This document shows, piece after piece, positions 47,145-58,055 of a stretch of DNA of 64,000 bases (position 1 is the stretch's first letter; each line of letters opens with the position of its first letter). Under the pieces are notes generated by a model that saw nothing but the letters and a program-made list of their open reading frames with translations, was not told the origin of the DNA and did not search any database. Source of the stretch: Alligator mississippiensis (lineage: Eukaryota; Chordata; Crocodylia; Alligatoridae); assembly GCF_030867095.1 (NCBI RefSeq), contig NC_081828.1, positions 212,232,978 to 212,296,977 on the forward strand, in the 5' to 3' direction. The position numbers were made by a program, and so were the translations under genes.

Positions 47145-48158
47145 TGTGGCAGGACACTATTGGTGCCTGCCACTTTAAGGACAGTCAGGCAGCTGCCAGG
47201 TGCCTGATGGCAGAGTCATTATGAGAACTGAGTATATAAAGGCTACAGTTTGCTGCTGTCAGGCCAGACAGAAACATCACCTGGCTGAGCTGCAGCACGA
47301 ACAACCAGGAGGTAAGGGCAAGAGCTGATGGAGATGGCTAGGAGGCTCTTGGTCCTGGGCATGACCTAAAACTGCACCCTGCTGGGAGTGGGTGGCCTGG
47401 TGGGGCTCTGAGTGGCATGACATCCCCCAGGAAATAAAGGGCTAGTTACCACCCTGGTGAAAGGTGGGTCAGGGTACCTTAATACCCCAGCTCCCACATC
47501 CCTGGTGGGTGAGATTGAGCAAGGGGGGCCCAGGCTTACCACAGAGCACTGAGGCAGGGCCAAGTTTGGTGGAGGGACCCGTGGCAGCGCCCAGACTTTG
47601 TGGTGGAGGTCTGAGGCTGCGTAAAGGAGCCAACGTGAAGCTCTAGGGGGGTGGGGCCCTGAGTTTTGAGGAGCTATTAAGGAAGCCCCGGGGGCCAAGG
47701 ATAAGGGGATTGCCCAGGAATGGCTTGGGGACAGGACTCCCTGAGAGTCAGGAAGAGGTTGGAGCCCCGAGAATGTATGTGCAGGCTTGGAGCCCAGTGT
47801 GTGGGCCGGGGGCCCGGTATATGTTGTTGTATGTGTGTGTACAGAGTAAACCCAGTGTGAGGGTGCTGGGACCAGGAACTCTGGTGGGGAGTGAGAGTCC
47901 CAGTGAGACTCTTGAGCTTGGTTCCCAGTGCTAGCTAGCTGGAGGGAACACCTGCAAGGCTTGGGCTGTGGTGTAGGGAAGGAACAGAGACACAGGTAGC
48001 GCCCCTGGCATCATGGTGGGAAAAATGGGCAGCCTCCCACTGGTGTAATAACTTAATCATTGTCCAACAAGGTGTGGCAGGAGAGAGGCGGGAGGTTAAC
48101 TCAGAAATAGGTGGGCAGGTCAATGTCTGACCGGCCCTGGGAAGGCCCACTTGTTACA
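47145..48158 (+). mobile_element. LTR-like unit C, about 1.0 kb
   Basis: Begins TGTGGCAGGACACTATTGGTG and ends CCCACTTGTTACA. Shares AACAAGGTGTGGCAGG (about 48,064) and a GCAGCCTCCCACTGG block with units A and B, and a TATA-like AGTATATAAAGGC near 47,232. Only one unit of the internal array seems to be present (about 47,669-47,697). Target duplication not clear. Confidence 0.55.
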
Positions 48159-48162
48159 TGGT

Positions 48163-48396
48163 GCGATGGAGATAGAGCCTGGTTTTAAACTTCAAGGATG
48201 GAGAATCTACCACCCCTCTAATAACCTGTTCCAGTGCTTCACCACCCTCCTAGTGATAACTTTTCTTCCTAATACCTAACCTAAACTTCCCTTGCCACAT
48301 TGCTCCTTGTTCTGTCACCTGTCACCTCTGAGAACAGTTCAGCTCCATCCTCTTTGGAACCACCCTTCTGGTAGTTAAAGGCTGCTATCAAATGCT
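48163..48396 (-). mobile_element. CR1 3' region fragment, reversed
   Basis: ACTTCAAGGATGGAGAATC, AATAACCTGTTCCAGTGC, CTTCACCACCCTCC and GTAGTTAAAGGCTGCTATC is reversed CR1. It lies directly between LTR-like unit C and a forward CR1 piece. Confidence 0.75.
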
Positions 48397-48405
48397 GCTA
48401 TCAGG

Positions 48406-48533
48406 TGGTCTTGCCAGCAGGGACTTGGCTTCTTCAACCATGGTATGTTGTTCTAACAAGAAGGATGGCTGGGAAGAGATGGGATCCACCTGCCGATGAA
48501 AGGGAAGAGTGCCTTTATGAGGCAGCCCAGGCC
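48406..48533 (+). mobile_element. CR1 ORF1 fragment left of the Gypsy element
   Basis: GGACTTGGCTTCTTCAACC, then AAGGATGGCTGGGAAGAGATG and GGATCCACCTGCCGATGAAAG match the CR1 ORF1 end zone. The Gypsy left LTR begins next. A CR1 endonuclease start lies just right of the other LTR, so the two pieces may be one CR1 split by the insertion, with some CR1 sequence missing between them. Confidence 0.6.
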
Positions 48534-48535
48534 TC

Positions 48536-49235
48536 TGACCCATAGCAAAAGGTTGAGTCCAGGGAGCCAGACGGTGCTCAGGCTACTGAGCCAGCTGACA
48601 GGGCAAAGCCAGAGGCCCCAGAAGTCCTGCATAGCAGAGCCCTGTTCCACGGGACAGAGACCCCCCAAAGCCCACTGCACATGAGAGAGCAGCCTGGCGC
48701 AGAGCATGCAGACCACCTTCCAGGCCTGGGAGCCGTGAGTTGCAGGCAAAAGAGGATTCCCACAGGGGAGGGGAGTCCCCCCCCGGTTAATTAAGGGCTC
48801 CTAAAAGGGGAGGTCCCACTGAGAGGGCCCCCCTAAAGTTGCCAGCTTCTTTGTAGGGCTTGGGAAAAGCCCAAGTGCATTGGGGGATCCCCTTTGAGGT
48901 TTATCTGTTTCAGACCAGATACTTCCTGGTGACTTACCTGTATCTGGAGCATGGGTATAAGGTTTTATGTCATTTACCCAGAGGGTATTGTTTATGTTAC
49001 TGGTTTAGATATCATATATACATTGTATATATGTTTATATTCATGTTCCTTTCCCCTGTGCTAAGTTACTGTAAATAAATGTGTCTATAGTTAAGTCCCC
49101 TGACTGTCCTGGCCTGCTGCTATAGGGACAGAGGGAAACTGAGCAGTCTGCAGTTCCCACCCCACAGCACACCTGCCAGCTAACAATCCCCTTCAATTGG
49201 AGGAGGGGAGTATATACCCAAGTTACCTGGGCTAC
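48536..49235 (+). mobile_element. Gypsy element, left LTR
   Basis: About 700 bp that pairs with the right LTR from CCCATAGCAAAAG to CCTGGGCTAC. A hand count over the first ~205 bp gives about 27 differences, so the insertion is old. Contains a poly(A)-signal zone TGTAAATAAATGTGTCTATAG. A 53-bp block (48,935-48,987) is in the opposite orientation in the right LTR. The exact 5' start is uncertain. Confidence 0.8.
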
Positions 49236-49239
49236 GTTT

Positions 49240-49257
49240 TGGGGGCTCACCTGGGAT
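49240..49257 (+). promoter_or_regulatory. Primer-binding site, tRNA-Pro type
   Basis: TGGGGGCTCACCTGGGAT starts 4 bp after the left LTR and resembles the well-known tRNA-Pro primer site of retroviruses at about 16 of 18 positions. It fits the start of the internal part of the element. Confidence 0.7.
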
Positions 49258-49326
49258 TTGTTAGAAGGTAATTTGATATTGTAATGTGCTGTGTGTGTCT
49301 CTATAGAGAGCCAGAAAGGGAATCAT

Positions 49327-50300
49327 GTTGGATCCTGCTAGTGCTCAACCATCTGGGGAAGAGGATGGGGAAGGATCCTCTGAGTAAGGAAGGGCAACAG
49401 CCTCCCCTGGTGTTACCTCTGACTGGATTGTGGTTTTGCAGCAGGTTATCAGGGAAGTGGTAAATTCTTCATATGACCGAGCTGCATATAAAAGACTGAG
49501 GAACTTCTCAGGAAATCTCCCAGTTCCTGCAGGAGAGGAAGGGTTTGAGTCCTGGACTGCCCACATAAAGGAAACTCTGATTTCATGGCAGATACCAGAT
49601 GAAGAGAAGCGGTGGTGTCTTCTTGACGTACTAAGGGAGCCTGCCTTTGGAGTCATCCGGACTGCTAAGCTCCAGAATCCTGGTATCACCACACAGCAGT
49701 GCCTTCAGACCCTACAGGATGTTTTTGGATGGCCACCCCAGGACGGGGAAGCATACTATGAACTGCTTAGCATGTTCCAGCACAAGAGCAAGGCTGCATC
49801 CTTGTAGATATTACGCTTGGATCACGTGTTCCAAAGAGCAGTTGCGCAAGGGGCCATTAGCCCGAGCGAGGTGGATCATGTGAGGCTCCAGCAGGTCCAA
49901 ATAGGGGTCCGATACAGCCTGACCCTTATTAGAGATTTGAATCTGGCTCATTGGAAAACCAACCCTCCTGGGTTTAGCCAATTAGTGAAAGAAATGAGGG
50001 AGGAGGAGGAGATCCTTCAGCTCCAGGATGCCATGTGGGTCCGAGAGGAAGTCTCCTTATGTCAGGGACCTGTTAGTCAGGTAATGGCGGTGACCCCACA
50101 AGGAAAGGGCCCCTCAGAGGTTGAAGAAGAGTCCCCCTGGCCAGTGTGGGTGGCTGCGGTCTCCAGGGCTTCTCCTGGGAGGCAGCCCTGACCCCGATCC
50201 TTTGCCCCACCCCAGGCGAAGACCAAAGCTGGGACTAAGATGCTGGAGATCTGTTATAAATGTGGGGAATACGCACACTGGGTCTGAGAGTGTACACAGC
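49327..50300 (+). pseudogene. Gypsy gag region, PNMA/Ma-like capsid text
   Basis: Reads like the capsid domain of the PNMA-related Gypsy family: YKRLRNFSGNLPVPAGEE, FESWTAHIKETLISW, CLLDVLREPAFGVIR and the QCLQTLQDVFGWP block. A CCHC-knuckle-like zone lies near 50,250-50,290. PNMA host genes arose from this kind of gag, but here LTR and pol parts flank it, so it is part of the fossil element. Confidence 0.75.
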
Positions 50301-50439
50301 CAGACAACCCGGACCTAGTTTTTCTGCGGCGAAAGGCCCTATGGGGGACAGGAAACGAGGGACGGGTGGAGCAGGGGAGTCGGCTCCACCCCAGAGCCTG
50401 CCAGACTCCCAAGCCCTGGTCTCAGGCTCACTGCCTGAA

Positions 50440-52350
50440 GAACTAATTGGCCCTAGGGCAGAGAGGTCCCAGTGGCGGTGAATGGAGACATAAAGGTATG
50501 GCCATTCTGGATAGAGGGTTGCAAGTGACCATTATATCCGAGTCCTTCTATAAAAAACACCTTCAGCATGTGATGATGCATCGTCTTACGGGCTGGGTCT
50601 ATGTGGGCTTAGTCAGAACCCATACCCATACCGTGGCTACTTAGAAATTCGTATTAAGTTCCCCACACCTGTGGCTGGGGTGGAGGAGTTGAACTCCATT
50701 GCCTTAATGTGCCCAGACCCAGGTTGGATAAAGGGGGCCTCCCTCCTCATTGGAACCAGCTCCAGTATATTCCAAGTCCTGGTGCGATATTGTAGGCAAC
50801 AGGCTGGCCCAGACTATCAGGAGCGGTTACCAATGCATGCTCTATGTTCTGAGGCCTATGCCTGCTGGGAGAGAAAGTGTATGGGGAAATCCCCCCAAAT
50901 ACTGGGAGCTTTGCATTTCTCTGGGATGGCCTCCCAGAAGATCCCTGCCCAAAGCCAGTGGGCCCTACTCACTACATGCAGGTTGGGGGGAGAGCCACAG
51001 CAGCTAGGGCCCATTGTGGTGGAGACCCTCTCTGGAAAAAGGGGATTGGGACCTTTGAGAGTCCCCAATGGAGCATTTGAGGCTTGAGAATTGAAAGGGG
51101 AGCAGGTCACTGTAGTGGTGGTAAATCCTTCCCTAAGAGATGTAGTCTTGCACCCGGGGCAAAAAATGGCCACTGTACAGGAAGCGGATGTGGTGAATCT
51201 GGAAAAAAAGGACAGAGCCCTGCACATAGATCCTAACCGGTATTTCTTCAGGGATTCCCCCGCACCTGCGGAATGGAAGGCCCAATTACGGAAAAAACTC
51301 CAGGACCGGGCCAGTGTATTTTCTCTGCATGACTGGGATGTAGGGGAGACCAAAGGAGTTGAACACCAGATACCCCTTAGCAATCCCAGACCCTTTCATG
51401 AAAGATCGTGTCGCATACCCCTGGCTGAGATGGGGGAGGTCGGGTGCCATCTGCAGGAGCTCCTCGACCACTAAATCATCACAAAATCTAAAAGTCCCTA
51501 TGCCTTGTCAGTTGTGATTGCGCACAAAAAGAACAGGACTCTGCGGATGTGTATCGACTACTGTGTATTGAATGCCTGCACGGTGGTTGATCAATACACC
51601 GCCCCTCGAGTGCAAGAGGCTCTGGACTGTCTTGGGGGCAGCAAATGGTTCACTGTGCTAGATCTCCACAGTGGATATTACCAGATCCCATCGAGAGAGG
51701 CAGATAAAGAGAAAAATGCATTTATCTGCCCACTGGGGTTTTTCCAGTTTGAGTGCATGCCACAGGGTATCTCAGGGGCCCCAGCCACATTTCAGCGCTT
51801 AATGGAGAAAGTAGTTGGAGATATGCATCTAACCCAGGTGCTGGTGTATTTGGATGAACTCACAGTGTTTGAGAAAACCCTTGAGGAGCACAGCGAAAGG
51901 CTTCTCCATGGGCTAGACCATCATGAAGCTGCTGGGCTTAAGTTGGCGCTTGACAAGTGCAAATTCTGCCAGGCTTCTGTCAAATATGTGGGATGCATTG
52001 TATCCCAAAATGGAGTTAGCACTGACCTGGAAAAGGTCAAGGCAGTGACCACTTGGCCGCATCCTTCCAACTACAGGGAACTTAAGAGATTTCTAGGGTT
52101 CACGGGGTTTTACAGGAGGTTTGTACCAGACTATGCGGCCATCACTAGGCCCCTGAGCCAACTCACCCAAGGGTACCAAATAGGGAAGTCTTCTAAGAAG
52201 CGGGGGGCCGGGGACCCAACCCAAGGGGTTCAGAAGGTGTGCAGCCCTACAGAGCATTTCAGGTTGCGGTGGGACGCTCAGTGTGAGGATGTGTTCCACA
52301 AAATCATTCGGCGCCTCACGGAAGCACCCGTATTGGCGTATCCTGACTGA
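50440..52350 (+). pseudogene. Gypsy pol: protease zone and reverse transcriptase
   Basis: The protease zone is only faintly visible (50,440-50,700). Reverse transcriptase is clear from about 51,240 to 52,150: QIPLSNPRPFHERSCRIPLA, then FTVLDLHSGYYQIP, FECMPQGISGAPATFQRLM and the RELKRFLGFTGFYRRFVPDY tail typical of Ty3/Gypsy. RNase H is not clearly visible. Part of the broken element. Confidence 0.8.
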
Positions 52351-52439
52351 AATCAGCCGTTCATTTTGGAATACCACCCGATGGGATCCCACAGGCGTGG
52401 ATACAGTATACAACCCTGACCCCTGTTGTTCTTCCCCAG

Positions 52440-53765
52440 ATGACAGCAGCTGAATGGCGCTGGGCCCAGGAGCAAGACCCTGATGTGAGGGATGTGTTGG
52501 GGCCCAACGGAAGAGCACCCTCCCACCATTGGGCAAGTCACCCCTGCGGCCCGTCTCCTGGTTAGAGAGTGGGAAAGGCTGAGGCTCCTTGATGGGGTGC
52601 TGCACCGTGAAGTACAAGACCCAGAGGGAAGGACGCTGCTGCGACGGATCCTTCCCAAGGAGCGGTGGGAGCTCACACTCAGGGCCCTGCGTGATGACTT
52701 TGGTCATCTGGGTAAGGAGTGCACCCTGGCTCTAGCTAGGAAATGTTTCGTTTGGCCACGGATGGTGGAGGATGTGAAGGATAAATGTCTCAACTGTGAG
52801 AGATGCATAAAGAGGAAGACCCTGCCAACCCAAACAGCATACTTGCACACCATACAGAGCTCACAGCCACTGGAGCCTGTGTGCATACATTTTTTATCCA
52901 TAGAAGGGGAAGGAAATCAAAAGGGCAACATACTCGTGGTGACTGATCACTTTACCCAATATGCACAAGCCTTCTCCGCCCGCGACCAGACTGCTCAGAC
53001 AGTGGCAAAGGTGCTTTGGGAGAAGTACTTTTTGGTGTTTGGGATGCCTGCACGAATACACTCAGACCAAGGCCGAGATTTTGAAAGCAAACTACTAAGA
53101 GAGGTGTTTGCCATTGCGGGGATTTGAAAGTCCCGAACTACCTCTTCCTTACCACTGGCAGGGGGACCCGCAACCAGGGCGATTCAACAGAACATGCTCG
53201 GCACCTTAAAACATGAACAGAAGGCTGCTTGGAGCCAGTATTTGGCTTACCTGGTACATGCATACAATGCTACTCGTAACAATGCCACTGGGGTCAGCCT
53301 GTATCTATTGATGTTCGGGCGACAACCCCAATTGCCCATAGACTTATGTTTCGGGGTGCAGAAGGCCTACGAGCAACACTTAACCCATGGTCAGTATGCC
53401 CAACAGCTGCAGAACTGGTTGAGGCGAGCATACCAACTGGCAGCTGATGCGGTGGGGAGGAATCAACAGCGCCACAAGAAGAACTATGATGCTCATGTAT
53501 GGGAGCAGGGACTGTGCCCAGGGGACCGGGTGCTCTTACACAATCTCGGATCGGCTGGCAGACATAAGATTGCATGCCGGTGGAGTGCCGAGCCCTACAC
53601 TATAGTTCGACAAATGGGGAACTTACCGGTATATGAGATTGCCCCAGAGGCCGGGCCTGGACAAAAGCAAGTTGTACACAGAAACCTCCTGCTGCCTATA
53701 GGGGAACTGATGGGGCCTTGCCCACCAGCTCAGCAACCTCCACAAGCCCGTCTCCAACTCTCTTG
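52440..53765 (+). pseudogene. Gypsy integrase region
   Basis: Zinc-binding HHCC zone (HLGKECTLALARKC, KCLNCERCIKRK), catalytic core text (ILVVTDHFTQYAQAF, PARIHSDQGRDFESKL) and the C-terminal part ([20 protein letters not shown] and the PGDRVLLHN zone). Ends where a CR1 was inserted. Part of the broken element. Confidence 0.8.
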
Positions 53766-55050
53766 CCAGGACTTTTTTAAAGTCTTTGAAAAAATTATCA
53801 AGGCTCACATTTGTGAGAGCCCAGCAGGGCAAATTATGCTGAGGGGAAACCAGCACGGGTTTGCGGCGGGCAGATTGTGCCTGACCAATCTAGTCTCCTT
53901 CTACAACCAGGTTACGAAACGCCTGGACACAGGAGGAGGGGTGGATGTCATATACTTAGACTTCAGGAAGGCCTTCGATACGGTATCCCACCCCATACTG
54001 GTGAACAAGTTAAGAGGCTGTGATGTGGATGACTGCACAGTCCGGTGGGTGGCGAATTGGCTAGAGGGTCGCAACCAAAGAGTCGTGGTGGATGGGTCGG
54101 TCTCGACCTGGAAGGGTGTGGGCAGTGGGGTCCAGCAGGGCTCGGTCCTTGGACCGATACTCTTTAATGTCTTCATCAGTGACTTGGACAAGGGAGTCAA
54201 ATGTACTCTGTCCAAGTTTGCAGATGACACAAAGCTATGGGGAGAAGTGGACACGCCGGAGGGCAGGGAAGAGCTGCAGGCAGACCTGGATAGGTTGGAC
54301 AAGTGGGCAGAAAACAACAGAATGCAGTTCAACAAGGAGAAATGCAAAGTGCTGCACCTAGGGAGGAAAAATGTCCAGCACACCTACAGCCTAGGGAATG
54401 ACCTGCTGGGTGGCACAGAGGTGGACCATCAGAAAAGCCAATGGCACTTTATTGTGCATCAGCAGATGCATGACGAATAGATCCAAGGAGGTGATACTTC
54501 CCCTCTATAGGGTGCTGGTCAGACCGCAGTTGGAGTACTGCGTGCAATTCTGGGCGCCGCACTTCAAGAAGGATGTGGATAACCTGGAGAGGGTCCAGAG
54601 AAGGGCAACTCATATGGTTAAGGGCCTGCAGACCAAGCCCTATGAGGAGAGACTGGGGCACCTGGACCTTTTCAGCCTCCGCAAGAGAAGGTTGAGAGGT
54701 GACCTTGTGGCTGCCTATAAGTTCATCACGGGGGCACAGAAGGGAATTGGTGAGGATTTATTCACCAAGGCGCCCCCGGGGGTCACAAGAAACAATGGCC
54801 ACAAGCTAGCAGAGAGCAGATTTAGACTGGACATTAGGAAGAACTTCTTCACAGTTCAAGTGGCCAAGGTCTGGAACGGGCTCCCAAGGGAGGTGGTGCT
54901 CTCCCCTACCCTGGGGGTCTTCAAGAGGAGGTTAGACGAGTATCTAGCTGGGGTCATCTAGACCCAGCACTCTTTCCTGCTTATGCAGGGGGTCGGACTC
55001 GATGATCTATTGAGGTCCCTTCCAACCCTAACATCTATGAATATATGAAT
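53766..55050 (+). mobile_element. CR1 LINE, 5' truncated, inserted in the Gypsy element
   Basis: Starts in the RT domain ([18 protein letters not shown]) and contains [34 protein letters not shown] and the intact catalytic block [10 protein letters not shown] frame change near 54,400-54,480 separates it from the C-terminal text HFKKDVDNLERVQRRATH to LAGVI (stop 54,959-54,961). The 3' UTR ends ATCTATGAATATATGAATCTC. Upstream it continues in frame with the Gypsy integrase tail. Confidence 0.95.
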
Positions 55051-55696
55051 CTCTGAGGGTACACCTGCACCTGACCCTCCAGGTGCCGTAGTGCCAGAAG
55101 ACTCTGACTCGGACTCCGAGTAGAGAAGGCATCATGGCACATGAGACCCTCACTGCCTGGGCCTCCTGGGAGCCCAGAGCCTGACCTCACTCCTCGTCCC
55201 AGATGTGACTGCAGGCCTGTAAGGTGGTTTACATTTGATGACCCTGGGATACCAGGAGAGGTACCCATCACCGTCCCATGGGCCCAGTGAAAATTAGGTT
55301 TGGGGAACACATCTGGGAAAGAGAGAAGAGACAAGAGCGGGGCTTAGAAGAGCTGAGCAGACCTGCAAAGCAGGGCAAAGCAGTAGTACAGTAGTGCCCC
55401 TGAAGACTTCCATCAGTGGGAAATGGCGGGCGGCTCCAGCGGCTAGGCTTTCGATGTGCAGCACAGCACACGGTGTCCAGACCCTGGAAGCTGTGTGAGG
55501 CAGCTCGGGTCTGCAACCTCTGGCGTGCGGCCAGAGACATGGTGCACAGGCTGGTGTGCAGAGTAGGACCTTTGTAGTGCTTGGGCGGCTCAGGTCCTGA
55601 ACCCCTGGAGTGAGGCTGGGAGCTCGATACAGGAGATGCTGCATGGAGGGGCCAGGAGCGGTCTGAGCCTGGTGCTGCACGAGGCAGCACAGGTCT
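55051..55696 (+). mobile_element. Gypsy element 3' internal part before the right LTR
   Basis: Resumes the Gypsy element after the CR1. Little is recognisable; a GACTCTGACTCGGACTCCG stretch and a purine-rich GGGAAAGAGAGAAGAGAC zone near 55,315 are seen. The boundary with the LTR is uncertain. Confidence 0.5.
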
Positions 55697-56403
55697 CCAA
55701 CCCATAGCAAAAGTTTGAGTCCAGAAAGCCAGACAGTGCTTGGGCTACTGAGACAGCTGACAGGGCCAAACCAGTGGCCCCAGAAGCCCTGCATAGCAGA
55801 GCCCTGTTCCAGGGAACAGCGACCCCCCACTGAAGCCCACTGCAGGCGAGAGAGCAGCTTGGCACAGAGGATGAGGACCACCCTCCAGGCCTGGAAGCCA
55901 TGAGTTGCAGGGAAAAGAGGATCCCCACAGGGGAAGGGAGTCCCCCCCCACAGTTAGTTAAGGGCTCCTAAAAAGGGAAGTCCCACTGAGAGGGTCCCCC
56001 TAAAGTTTCCAGCTTCTTTGTAGGGCTTGGGAAAAGCCCAAGGGCATTGGGGTATCCCCTTGGGATTGTTTATCTTTGAGGTCTATCTGTTTCAGACCAG
56101 ATACTTACTGGTGACTTACCCTCTGGGTAAATGACATAAAACCTTATACCAGTGCTCCAGATACAGGTATTGCTTGTGTTACTGGTTTAGATGTCCTATA
56201 TACATTGTACAGATGTTTATATCCATGTTCCTTTCCCCTGTGCTAAGTTACTGTAAATAAATGTGTCTATAGTTAAGTCCCCTGACTGTCCTGGCCTGCT
56301 GCTATAGGGACGGAGGGGAACAGTTCCCCCACAGCACGCCTGCCAGCTAACAATCCCCTTCAATTGGAGAAATGGAGTATATACCTGAGTTACCTGGGCT
56401 ACA
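55697..56403 (+). mobile_element. Gypsy element, right LTR
   Basis: Pairs with the left LTR from CCCATAGCAAAAG to CCTGGGCTACA. Same TGTAAATAAATGTGTCTATAG zone. The 53-bp block at 56,117-56,169 is inverted relative to the left LTR. Confidence 0.85.
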
Positions 56404-57000
56404 TGGTCACAAATGTACGGAGCCAGGGGAACAAGCAGGAAGAATTGGAAGTCCTTGCGCAGTCATGGACCTATGATATGATTGGATTAACAAAGCCCTG
56501 GTGGGAGCTCGCAGGACTGGAGCAATCTTGGATGGGTACAAACTGTTCAGGAAGGACAGGCAGGGGAGAAGAGGAGGAGGAGTTGCGCTGTATGATTACT
56601 TGGAGCTCCAGTATGAAACTGGAGATAAGCCTGTCAAAAGCCTCTGGGTTAAGGTTAGAGGGGAGAGCAAAAAGGGTGATATCAAGGTGAGGGTCTGCTG
56701 TAGACCACCAGACCAGGAGGATGAGATGGATGGGGCTTTGTTCAGACAACTAGAGGAAGTTTCCAGGTGACAGGCCCTGGTTCTCATGGGGGACTTCAGT
56801 CGCCCTGACATCTTCTGGGAGGGCGATACAGCAGTATACAGGCAATCTAGCAAGTTTTTGGAGAGTGTTGGAGACAACTTCCTTGTGCAAGTGTTGGAGA
56901 GACCATCTAGGGACCGTGCTCATCTTGACCTCCATCGTATCTATTGTATTATTTGTAATGTGGCAGTGCTAAGGGTATCCCAGGGAAAGGGGGTGAATAG
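56404..57000 (+). pseudogene. CR1 ORF2 endonuclease N-terminal part
   Basis: Reads RSQGNKQEELEVLAQSWTYD, TKPWWELAG, GGVALYDYLELQ, VKVRGESKKGDIKVRVCCRP and VLMGDFSRPDIFW, the start of the CR1 endonuclease, in more than one frame. It lies just right of the Gypsy LTR and continues the CR1 piece at its left flank. Ends near 57,000. Confidence 0.85.
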
Positions 57001-57048
57001 AAAATGAATAAAAGACCATGTATGCTTTAAGGAACTTGTGATCTATGT

Positions 57049-57280
57049 CAGTAGAGGCCAACATTTTTAGAACAAATTAGCCCTGCACTCCCCCTCCCCG
57101 CCCACCAGTGCCACTCCCTTCCTCCTACCTGATCCCTTTCCCTTACCAGTCTGCTGCTCTGCTTTCTGCTCCCTGCCCTGTCTGCCTCTGTGCTGCCTGT
57201 CCCCTCCCCAGTCTGCCACATGCCACACACAGGCTGCCTATGCCACTTGTGGCACCTGTGCCACACGTTGGCCACCCCTG
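57049..57280. mobile_element. hAT-type MITE, 232 bp
   Basis: Ends CAGTAGAGGCCAACATTTTT and CACGTTGGCCACCCCTG. Flanks ATCTATGT (57041-57048) and ATCTAAGT (57281-57288) match at 7 of 8 positions. The interior is C-rich. No transposase. Confidence 0.8.
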
Positions 57281-57289
57281 ATCTAAGTA

Positions 57290-58055
57290 TAAGCTGTAAT
57301 GGTGAAAATTGTACTCTGAACAAAAAGTAGCTGGAGTGCCCCAGAATCCCTGTGCAGAGAGAAACAGACACGGCAAATATTCACATCCTCTTGTTACTGG
57401 GCAAGTGTGAACTGTTGAATAGCTTCCCCCGCTGAGCTGTGTACTTTTCAGCCTAATTGCGCACAGGCACAAGAAGTAAAGGGGTTCTCAGCCTGGCTTT
57501 CCACTAGCATTTTCTTCTAATCCATAGAGTACACTGTTATGAAGAAATCAGAGTGCTTTACCCCCTTCTTCCCCCTTCTGCCCCCCCACCTTTCCTTTCC
57601 CAGTCCTGTGCTAAAAGAGACAGCACTGCATGGAAGCTGCACCCTCCTGGCATACCTCTCTGAAGGAATTGTTAATTATCACTCCTTTTCTGATCCTGGT
57701 TGTACCAGCACTCTCATTAGAGCTGTTTAAAAGCAATAAACATTTTTGCCGAACATCGTGTGTAAAAGCCTTCATTTTGAGAATTTTCAAACAGCTGTGA
57801 TAATGAGTATGGACTTTTGTGATTTATGTAGCGCTAAATGGGGAATAAGGGCTTAGGACAGCAAAATCCTAACACACCCAAACACCAGTGACCTTTATCC
57901 AAACCTGAATCAGCTACTTTGTTTGTGCTCTGTGCAGGAGAATAGGTGGCAACAGCCACTCCGAAAGAGCTTGCAATTTAAATCAAGATTTAGATCAATG
58001 TTTGACTTCTGGAAGCTTTTTAGCTTCCTCTCACTGCCTCTTTTTAGGCCACAGG
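57290..58055. other. Single-copy DNA, nothing recognised
   Basis: No supported gene or repeat. Confidence 0.4.

Larger units (their letters stand above)
48536..56403 (+). mobile_element. Ty3/Gypsy-type LTR retrotransposon, broken fossil
   Basis: An LTR element of about 7.9 kb in all, including a later CR1 of about 1.3 kb. Order: LTR, tRNA-Pro-type primer site, PNMA-like gag, protease zone, reverse transcriptase, integrase, CR1 insertion, short 3' part, LTR. It is broken, by at least five or so disruptions, and cannot be active. The LTRs differ at roughly a tenth or more of positions, which suggests tens of millions of years if the host evolves slowly (inference). No clear target duplication was read. 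Confidence 0.85.
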
